The translations under genes were made by a program, and so were the position numbers. The notes beneath the pieces are model-generated. The model made no database searches and had not been told where the DNA came from. It saw only the letters and a list, made by a program, of their open reading frames with translations. A stretch of 12,225 bases of DNA from Promicromonosporaceae bacterium (GTDB lineage Bacteria; Actinomycetota; Actinomycetes; Actinomycetales; Cellulomonadaceae): NCBI GenBank assembly GCA_009780755.1, contig WQZL01000062.1, positions 1 to 12,225 of the forward strand, in the 5' to 3' direction. This document shows, piece by piece, positions 7,178-12,225 of this stretch; the first letter of the stretch is position 1, and each line of letters starts with the position of its first letter.

Positions 7178-7202
7178 GTTGGTCTCACACTGCCGCAGCA
7201 CC

Positions 7203-7220
7203 AGCTTGCCACGACAAGCT
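7203..7220. promoter_or_regulatory. Dyad upstream of the jetA promoter, possible operator
   Basis: AGCTTG (7203-7208) and CAAGCT (7215-7220) form a perfect 6-bp inverted repeat with a 6-nt spacer, centred about 48 bp upstream of the jetA ATG and just upstream of where the -35 would lie. It could bind a dimeric regulator. Six-bp arms can occur by chance, so this is a candidate only. Confidence 0.3.
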
Positions 7221-7293
7221 CCCCACCGATCACTACGCAACGCAAGTTCAGTAGAGCCTCCACAGTTTTCGGCTTTACCGCACCTGATTCCGG

Positions 7294-7856
7294 TCATGGA
7301 CCCAGCGCAGTGATTGGGATGACGTGAACACCGTCGGCGCGTCGCCCTGCGTGCCCGAAACTGGTGATGACACCCAGTGCCTCGGGGGCGGGGTGGTGTC
7401 TGGGGTCAATATTGCTTGCAAACTTCAGTAGCGAAGCCGCAGCAGCATCAATATCGCGGGGATTCATCTTGATCTCAAAGGCGGCCCAGCGGCCTCCACG
7501 AAGGCTAACGATGGCGTCAATCTCGTTACCGTTTCCATCACGCCACGAGTCAACCCGCGCCCGCAGCGGCTGAGCATAAACCCGAAGGTCACGGATTGCC
7601 AACGCCTCAAAGTGGAAACCTGCCGCTTGCGGATCGTTTCTTAACTCAACGGTTCCTATCCCAAGCGCAGCAGGCCCCAGCGAGGGGTCAACGAAATACC
7701 GCACCTCGGCAGCCCCTCTACCTGCACAATGGTTCGGGCAACCTGCATGGCCGTGGCTGTTTTGCCGCATGCCTTGGGGCCTTCAATGAGCACTGCTCCC
7801 ATCGCCCGCAGGCGTGCTGCAAGCTCCCCATCAGCGACACGGTCACGGTAAGTCAT
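7294..7856 (-). pseudogene. Remnant of an AAA/DUF4143 ATPase gene with its middle deleted
   Basis: Two out-of-frame pieces of one protein family lie end to end. The N-terminal piece starts at the ATG at 7856 (MTYRDRVADGELAARL) and holds the Walker A segment GAVLIEGPKACGKTATA, typical of AAA_14/DUF4143 ATPases. It then shifts, in the region 7710-7770, straight into the C-terminal domain: RYFVDPSLGPAALG, FEALAIRDLRVYAQPL, DGNGNEIDAIVSLRGGRWAAFEIK and GVHVIPITALGP, ending at the TGA at 7296-7294. Intact family members are about 400 residues or more. Walker B, the sensor region and the central DUF4143 part (some 200-250 codons) are missing, and a frameshift separates the pieces. The intact protein's role is poorly known; many are thought to be of mobile or toxin/antitoxin-like origin. 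A functional split pair is very unlikely. Confidence 0.82.
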
Positions 7857-7925
7857 CCAGCCAGCGAAACGACTGCCCGAGCTGAAGTCGAACGATTGCC
7901 TAAGTTGAAATCGAATGATTGCCTA
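7857..7925 (-). repeat. Two and a half 23-bp tandem repeats upstream of the ATPase remnant
   Basis: Unit 1 (7880-7902) and unit 2 (7903-7925) are exactly adjacent and match at 20 of 23 positions. On the plus strand they share AG(C/T)TGAA(G/A)TCGAA and end GATTGCCTA. A third unit (7857-7879) keeps only the right half, AACGACTGCC. Each full unit contains TCGAACGA or TCGAATGA, a small dyad with TCG/CGA ends. The array fills the 70 bp between the leuS stop and the ATPase start, where a promoter or operator of the ATPase gene should lie. Binding of a regulator, possibly the ATPase itself, is inferred. Confidence 0.7.
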
Positions 7926-7926
7926 A

Positions 7927-10833
7927 CTAGATGACGATGTTTACCAGGTTGGGGGCGCGGACTATCACCTTGCGCACGGGTGCGCCGTCTAGCGCCTTGA
8001 CGATGGTTGGATCGGCCAGCGCCGCGGCCTCTAGGTCGGCAGCGTCGATGGATGGCGGCACCTCTAGGCGGCTGCGCACCTTGCCCTTGACCTGCACCAC
8101 ACAGGTTACGGTCTCTTCAACTAGGTATTGCTCGTCGGCCATTGGGAACGGCTCATAGGCCAACGACTCGATGTGGCCAAGCCGCTCCCACAACTCCTCG
8201 GCCAAGTGCGGGGCCAGCGGCGCGGTCATCAGTACCAGTGGCTCGATGGCGGCGCGAGGTACCGCGTCCAGGCCGGTCAGGTGGTTGTTTAACGTGATGA
8301 GCTTGGCAATGGCCGTGTTGGGGCGCATTCCGGCCATTTCGGCGGTGACATCGGCGATGGCGCGGTGCACGGCCTTCAAGGTCTCGTTCGACGGGGCATC
8401 GTCGGTGACGGTGACCTCGCCGGTTTCCTCGTCAATGACGTTTCGCCACAGGCGTTGCAGGAATCGCTGCGAGCCAACCACATCGCGGGTGTTCCACGGG
8501 CGGGACAGGTCGAGCGGCCCCATCGACATCTCGTAGACGCGGAAGGTATCGGCGCCGTATGCCTCATACATTTCATCGGGAGTTACCACGTTCTTCAGCG
8601 ACTTGCCCATCTTCCCGTATTCGCGGGTAACGGGCTGGCCCTGCCAGGTGTAGCCGGTCTGCTCGTCACCGGTCACCTCGGCGGCGGGCACCGGGAATCC
8701 GGCGACGTCACGGTAGGCGTAAGCCTGGATGTAGCCCTGGTTGAACAGCTTGCCGAATGGTTCGATGGCGCTGACCAATCCGAGGTCGTACATGACCTTG
8801 TGCCAGAACCGGGCATACAGCAGGTGCAGCACGGCATGCTCGACACCGCCCACGTACAGGTCTACGCCGCCCGCCGGGCTGGAGGTGGTGTTGTGGTTTG
8901 GCCCCATCCAGTAACGTTCAATGGCCGGGTCGATGATGACTTCGTCGGCGGTAGTTGCGGCAGGCGGGGCCACCGGAGCTTTCAGGTATTGCAGGTAGTA
9001 CCAGCAGGAACCGGCCCAGTTGGGCATGGTGTTCGTGTCGCGACGGTACCGCTTTGGGCCATCCCCGAGGTCGAGCGTGACGTTCACCCAATCCTCGTTG
9101 CGGCCCAGCGGCGCCTCCGGCATGGAGTCAACATCCTCGGGGTCGAAGGTGCGCGGCGCGTAATCGGGCACGTCAGGCAGATCGATGGGCAGCATCGAGG
9201 CCGGCAGCACGACGGGTCGGTCGGTCTCATCCCAGACGATGGGGAAAGGCTCACCCCAGTAGCGCTGACGGCTGAACAGCCAATCGCGCAAGCGGTAGGT
9301 GACAGAACCGGTGCCGATGCGGCGAGCCTCTAGCCAGTCAATGGTTTTGGCCTTTGCCGCCGCCACGTCTAGGCCGTTGAGGTTGAGGCCATCTGCGGTG
9401 GTTGAGCCGGTCAAAACCACCTCAGGTGAGTTGATGATCTCCCCATCCCCCGTCCAGGCGGCGTCAAGGTCTTCGGGCAGGCTACCAGCGGGCGCGACGG
9501 TGTACACGATGGGCAGGTTGTAGGCGCGGGCAAACTCATAGTCGCGCTGGTCACCGCCGGGCACGGCCATGATGGCGCCGGTGCCATAACCCATCAGCAC
9601 GTAGTCGGCGGTGAACACCGGGATCGGCTCGCCCGTGGCCGGGTTGATGGCCAGGTGACCGGTGAACACACCGCTCTTGGATGTGTCGGCCTGCCGCTCG
9701 ACAGCCGTCTTGGCGGCGGCCATCCGCCGGTAGCCAGCCACGGCCTCGGTCGGGGTTTCGTGTCCCCCCCGCCAGGCGGAACGGGTTTCAAGGGGCCATT
9801 CGGTGGGCACGGAATCGAGCAGGGGGTGTTCGGGGGCCACCACCATGAAGGTCGCGCCAAACAGCGTGTCGGGTCGGGTGGTGAATACCTCTATTGACCC
9901 GCCGCCGGTCACGGCAAATCGCACCTGTGCACCGGTGGAACGCCCGATCCAGTTGCGTTGCAGCGCCTTGACGTTCTCCGGCCAGTCGATCAGGTCGAGG
10001 TCATCGATTAGGCGGTCGGAGTAGGCGGTGATTCGCATCTTCCACTGCCTAAGCGGCTTGGTGAACACGGGGAAGTTGCCGCGCTCGGAGCGTCCGTCGG
10101 CGGTGACCTCCTCGTTTGCCAGCACGGTGCCCAGGCCAGGGCACCAGTTCACCGGGGAGGAATCGACGTAGGCGAGGCGCTGCGCGTCGATCACGTCGCG
10201 CTGCTGCTCGGAAGTTAGCGCGGACCACGCCGTGCCATAGGGGTGGCCGGGCACGGAGCGCAGACCCTCGTCGAGTTCGCGTTGCAATTCGCTGATAGGA
10301 CGGGCGGCGCCGACGCCGCCGTCGGGGCGCACGGCCTGGGGGTCATACCAGGAGTTGAAGATTTGCCGGAAAATCCACTGCGTCCACCGCACGTAGTCTG
10401 AGTCGATGGTGGCGAATGAGCGGGCCGGGTCGTGGGCCAGGCCGATGCGCCGCAGCTGCCGCTTGTACACCTCGATGTTGGCTAGGGTAACGACGCGGGG
10501 ATGCTCGCCGGTTTGCACGGCGTATTGCTCGGCGGGCAGACCGAAGGCGTCAAAGCCCATTGCGTGTAGCACGTTGTCGCCGCACATGCGCCGGAATCGG
10601 CCCACCACGTCGGTGGCGATGTAGCCGAGCGGATGCCCAACATGCAGGCCCGCCCCGGAGGGATACGGGAACATGTCCATGATGAAGTAGGGCGAACCCA
10701 CCTCGCCCTTATCGCCGGGCGAGCGAGCCGCGAAGGTGCCACCCTCCTCCCAGCGGTCTTGCCACTTAAGCTCAATCTCGCGGGCGAGCGCGGGCGTGTA
10801 CCGGTTGGCGGGATCGCGGTCGGACATGTTCAT
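7927..10833 (-). CDS. leuS: Leucyl-tRNA synthetase
   Basis: A cytosolic class I aminoacyl-tRNA synthetase that charges tRNA-Leu with leucine. From the ATG at 10833 it is 968 residues, the usual actinobacterial size. The HIGH motif is HVGH at 64-67, within MFPYPSGAGLHVGH. The CP1 editing domain carries TTRPDTLFG (from about 318). The KMSKS loop is KMGKS at 741-745 in YGKMGKSLKN, a form common in actinobacteria. An anticodon-binding domain and a small C-terminal domain follow, ending APNLVNIVI. A TTG at 10842 would add three residues, but it lies within the probable -10 element, so the ATG is chosen; an ATG two codons further in is also possible. Within the editing/catalytic linker, PEVVLTGSTTADG (about 471-483) is encoded by a family B palindromic repeat and looks like an insertion. 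It is divergent from the Nudix gene. Confidence 0.97.
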   Translation of the reverse strand: MNMSDRDPANRYTPALAREIELKWQDRWEEGGTFAARSPGDKGEVGSPYFIMDMFPYPSGAGLHVGHPLGYIATDVVGRFRRMCGDNVLHAMGFDAFGLPAEQYAVQTGEHPRVVTLANIEVYKRQLRRIGLAHDPARSFATIDSDYVRWTQWIFRQIFNSWYDPQAVRPDGGVGAARPISELQRELDEGLRSVPGHPYGTAWSALTSEQQRDVIDAQRLAYVDSSPVNWCPGLGTVLANEEVTADGRSERGNFPVFTKPLRQWKMRITAYSDRLIDDLDLIDWPENVKALQRNWIGRSTGAQVRFAVTGGGSIEVFTTRPDTLFGATFMVVAPEHPLLDSVPTEWPLETRSAWRGGHETPTEAVAGYRRMAAAKTAVERQADTSKSGVFTGHLAINPATGEPIPVFTADYVLMGYGTGAIMAVPGGDQRDYEFARAYNLPIVYTVAPAGSLPEDLDAAWTGDGEIINSPEVVLTGSTTADGLNLNGLDVAAAKAKTIDWLEARRIGTGSVTYRLRDWLFSRQRYWGEPFPIVWDETDRPVVLPASMLPIDLPDVPDYAPRTFDPEDVDSMPEAPLGRNEDWVNVTLDLGDGPKRYRRDTNTMPNWAGSCWYYLQYLKAPVAPPAATTADEVIIDPAIERYWMGPNHNTTSSPAGGVDLYVGGVEHAVLHLLYARFWHKVMYDLGLVSAIEPFGKLFNQGYIQAYAYRDVAGFPVPAAEVTGDEQTGYTWQGQPVTREYGKMGKSLKNVVTPDEMYEAYGADTFRVYEMSMGPLDLSRPWNTRDVVGSQRFLQRLWRNVIDEETGEVTVTDDAPSNETLKAVHRAIADVTAEMAGMRPNTAIAKLITLNNHLTGLDAVPRAAIEPLVLMTAPLAPHLAEELWERLGHIESLAYEPFPMADEQYLVEETVTCVVQVKGKVRSRLEVPPSIDAADLEAAALADPTIVKALDGAPVRKVIVRAPNLVNIVI
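9396..9420 (-). repeat. Short palindromic repeat, family B, copy 3 (inside leuS)
   Basis: The minus strand reads GTGGTTTTGACCGG then CTCAACCACCG, matching the family consensus at 23 of 25 positions, with perfect GGTGGTT/AACCACC arms when 9421 is included. It is in the opposite orientation to the copies at 1238 and 5444 and is read by leuS as VVLTGSTTA. Confidence 0.65.
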
Positions 10834-10841
10834 GAGAGGCA

Positions 10842-10847
10842 ATGCTA
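10842..10847 (-). promoter_or_regulatory. -10 element of leuS (leaderless start)
   Basis: TAGCAT on the minus strand ends 8 nt before the leuS ATG, exactly as at jetA. No Shine-Dalgarno is present. The 12 bp ACTAGCATTGCC are identical at the two genes. The expected -35 position (about 10865-10870) falls on the Nudix start codon and shows no clear TTGACA match. Confidence 0.5.
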
Positions 10848-10855
10848 GTGGGGTC

Positions 10856-10861
10856 TACAGT
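10856..10861 (+). promoter_or_regulatory. -10 element of the Nudix gene (leaderless start)
   Basis: TACAGT fits TANNNT and ends 6 nt before the GTG at 10868, so transcription probably begins at or very near the start codon. Its -35 region would overlap the leuS start codon. Spacing and lack of a ribosome binding site support the GTG as start. Confidence 0.45.
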
Positions 10862-10867
10862 TGCGCG

Positions 10868-11416
10868 GTGACTTGGCAGACTCGCAGCAGCAAGGTGGCG
10901 TATCAGAATCGGTGGATTCGGGTACGGGAGGATCAGGTGGTGAGGCCGGATGGTTCCGATGGACTGTACGGCGTGGTTGAGGTTGGCCCGTCGGTGTTTG
11001 TCGTTGCCCTGGATGATGATGATCGCGTGTTGCTGGTAGATGTAGATCGGTACACGGTGGGCCGTTCCCTGGAGGTGGTGGCTGGCGGCAGCGATGGCGA
11101 GGATTTGCTTGCCGCCGCTCAGCGCGAGCTGCTAGAGGAGGCCGGGCTGGTGGCCGAGCGGTGGGAGCAGGCGGGTTCGATGTTCGCCCTAAACGGCGTC
11201 TGCGTCGCCCCGGAGACGGTGTTTATCGCGCGCAAGCTTTCCTCGAACGTCGATGCCTCCATCTTGAATGCCACCCAGAACGCAGACGGCATCACTGGGG
11301 CGCGGTGGGTGCCCTTCGGTGAGACGCTGGTCATGATCGCCCGCAGGGAGATCACCGATGGTGAAACCATCGCCTCCCTGGCCATAGCAGGCATCCACCT
11401 GGGCAGATTCCGCTAA
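10868..11416 (+). CDS. Nudix hydrolase (ADP-ribose pyrophosphatase-like)
   Basis: A 182-residue cytosolic hydrolase, probably cleaving a nucleoside diphosphate linked to another moiety, with Mg2+ or Mn2+. The N-terminus WQTRSSKVAYQNRWIRVRED is the usual opening of ADP-ribose/NDP-sugar Nudix enzymes. The Nudix box is AGGSDGEDLLAAAQRELLEE plus AGL (72-94), with the metal-binding REx2EE at 86-91. The spacing between the first glycine and the glutamate is one residue shorter than GX5E, a variant also seen in other GGSDGED-type Nudix proteins (recalled, not searched). The GTG start at 10868 was chosen for its homology-like N-terminus and the -10 element 6 nt before it; longer readings of the frame run into leuS on the other strand. 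It converges with the kinase gene, with 18 bp between the stops. The substrate cannot be told from sequence. Confidence 0.88.
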   Translation: MTWQTRSSKVAYQNRWIRVREDQVVRPDGSDGLYGVVEVGPSVFVVALDDDDRVLLVDVDRYTVGRSLEVVAGGSDGEDLLAAAQRELLEEAGLVAERWEQAGSMFALNGVCVAPETVFIARKLSSNVDASILNATQNADGITGARWVPFGETLVMIARREITDGETIASLAIAGIHLGRFR

Positions 11417-11434
11417 GCCTGTCGCTCGGTGGGG

Positions 11435-12225
11435 TTAGGGGCTGGGGAGCAGGATGCGGAGGGTGAACCAGTTGTCTTCGGTGCTGACCGTCATGGAACC
11501 GCCGTACTTTTCGGCGGTGAAGCGGATGGATTTAAGACCGTAGCCATGCAGCCGCTTGTCGGCTTTGCGGGAGACGATTTCCCCCTCCTGGCGCCGCAGC
11601 TCTCCGGCAAAGTAGTTCTCGAACGTCGCCATCACCAGGCGATCCCGGGCGTAGACGGCCGCCTTGACCAGCCGCCGGTCCGGCTGAGGCACCTCCAGCA
11701 CCGCCTCTAGCGCATTGTCGAGCGCGTTGCCGAAGATGGCCGTTAAGTCCATCGTCGAAAGGAAACTTAGGGCCGCCCCATCCACCACGTAGGTGAACTC
11801 GACACCGCGCTCGGCAAACTCCTTGCCCCAGTTGGTCAGCAACACATCGAGTACCCCATTGCCGGTATCCGCCTGCGCGGTGTACTCGGCGATGCTCGCC
11901 TCCAGATCATCAAGGTGGGCCGAGCGACGATCTGCGTCCGCCTCGGCACGAATAGCCTCAATGTGGTGTTTCAGATCGTGATGCAACCGGTTGGCGTGTT
12001 CGACGGCGCGCTCGGTGGCTAGGAACTGCTCGTGTTGCTGATGCAGCAGCTCGTTGATTTGTCCGGCCTCGTCGGCGGCCATCTGCCGCAGGCGTTGGGC
12101 CTGCTGTGCGTAGAGCGCGCCGAAGCCACACAGGCACACGAGGGTGCGGATGTAGAAAACCTCAACGCCGAATCGACCGCTAAAGGGGGTGTTGGCGAAC
12201 GTGAACGAAAGGTTTGCCATGAGGA
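11435..12225 (-). CDS. GHKL sensor histidine kinase, AgrC/HPK10-like, partial (N-terminus off the right edge)
   Basis: This is the cytoplasmic half of a membrane sensor kinase. Numbered from the ATG at 12220, residues about 19-38 (VEVFYIRTLVCLCGFGALYA) form the last membrane helix. A coiled-coil dimerisation helix follows, with the H-box LHHDLKHHIEAI (probable phosphoacceptor H81). The ATP-binding domain has the N-box NALDNALEA (165-173) and the G-box HGYGLKSI (225-232), with no separate F-box visible. This is the arrangement of peptide-sensing quorum or bacteriocin kinases. Such proteins normally have five to seven N-terminal membrane helices and about 400 residues. The frame stays open to the window edge and the ATG at 12220 has no ribosome binding site, so the true start is probably outside. 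Its LytTR-type response regulator would be expected next door, but downstream lies the convergent Nudix gene, so it may lie off the right edge. Confidence 0.85.
   Translation of the reverse strand, partial: LMANLSFTFANTPFSGRFGVEVFYIRTLVCLCGFGALYAQQAQRLRQMAADEAGQINELLHQQHEQFLATERAVEHANRLHHDLKHHIEAIRAEADADRRSAHLDDLEASIAEYTAQADTGNGVLDVLLTNWGKEFAERGVEFTYVVDGAALSFLSTMDLTAIFGNALDNALEAVLEVPQPDRRLVKAAVYARDRLVMATFENYFAGELRRQEGEIVSRKADKRLHGYGLKSIRFTAEKYGGSMTVSTEDNWFTLRILLPSP

Noticed and set aside
7656..7856. A 66-residue P-loop protein as a separate small gene
   Set aside because: It matches only the N-terminus of DUF4143 ATPases, lacks Walker B, and runs out of frame into the C-terminal piece of the same family.
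7857..7925. The 23-bp repeats as a tiny CRISPR array
   Set aside because: Units are directly adjacent with no spacers and no cas genes are nearby.
8365..9333. A 322-codon open frame on the plus strand
   Set aside because: It is antisense to the catalytic part of leuS and shows no recognisable domain; it reflects the GC-rich codon pattern of leuS.
11417..11434. A terminator between the convergent Nudix and kinase genes
   Set aside because: The 18-bp gap has no inverted repeat or T-run.

Overview
The window looks like chromosomal DNA of a high-GC Gram-positive bacterium (Actinomycetota). The evidence is a GC-rich composition with GC-ending codons, an actinobacterial-style 968-residue leucyl-tRNA synthetase with a KMGKS loop, GTG starts, -10 hexamers lying 6-8 nt before start codons (the pattern of leaderless mRNAs), and a secreted RCC1-repeat protein followed by an InlB-type repeat. 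I cannot name the species. A host- or surface-associated member of the Actinomycetales, Bifidobacteriales or Propionibacteriales would fit.

Layout, left to right. (1) 1-1130, minus: the 5' part of a secreted six-repeat RCC1 beta-propeller protein that runs off the left edge. (2) 1131-1273: a spacer with a 9-bp dyad and a copy of a short palindromic repeat. (3) 1274-7163, minus: a tightly coupled three-gene operon, jetA-jetB-jetC (mksF-mksE-mksB or eptABC in other naming). It encodes a Wadjet/MukBEF-type SMC complex: kleisin-like JetA, winged-helix JetB and ABC ATPase JetC. The nuclease gene jetD (mksG), which normally follows jetC, is absent. (4) 7294-7856, minus: the remnant of an AAA/DUF4143 ATPase gene that has lost its middle, preceded by two and a half 23-bp tandem repeats. 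(5) 7927-10833, minus: leuS. (6) 10868-11416, plus: a Nudix hydrolase gene divergent from leuS with only 34 bp between starts. (7) 11435-12225, minus: a GHKL (AgrC/HPK10-like) histidine kinase whose N-terminus lies beyond the right edge.

The JetABC proteins should form one complex: JetC is the loop-extruding motor, JetA bridges its heads and JetB binds JetA. With JetD, such complexes recognise and cut small circular DNA. Without it they may only organise DNA, as MksBEF condensins do, or be a defence locus that lost its effector. The other genes have no evident functional link to the operon.

The most unusual structure is a set of short palindromic repeats sitting inside coding sequence. One family lies in both jetB and jetC in opposite orientations; its two full copies differ over 40 bp at two positions only, and those two positions pair with each other, so the change is compensatory. 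A second family occurs after jetC, near the 5' end of jetB and inside leuS.
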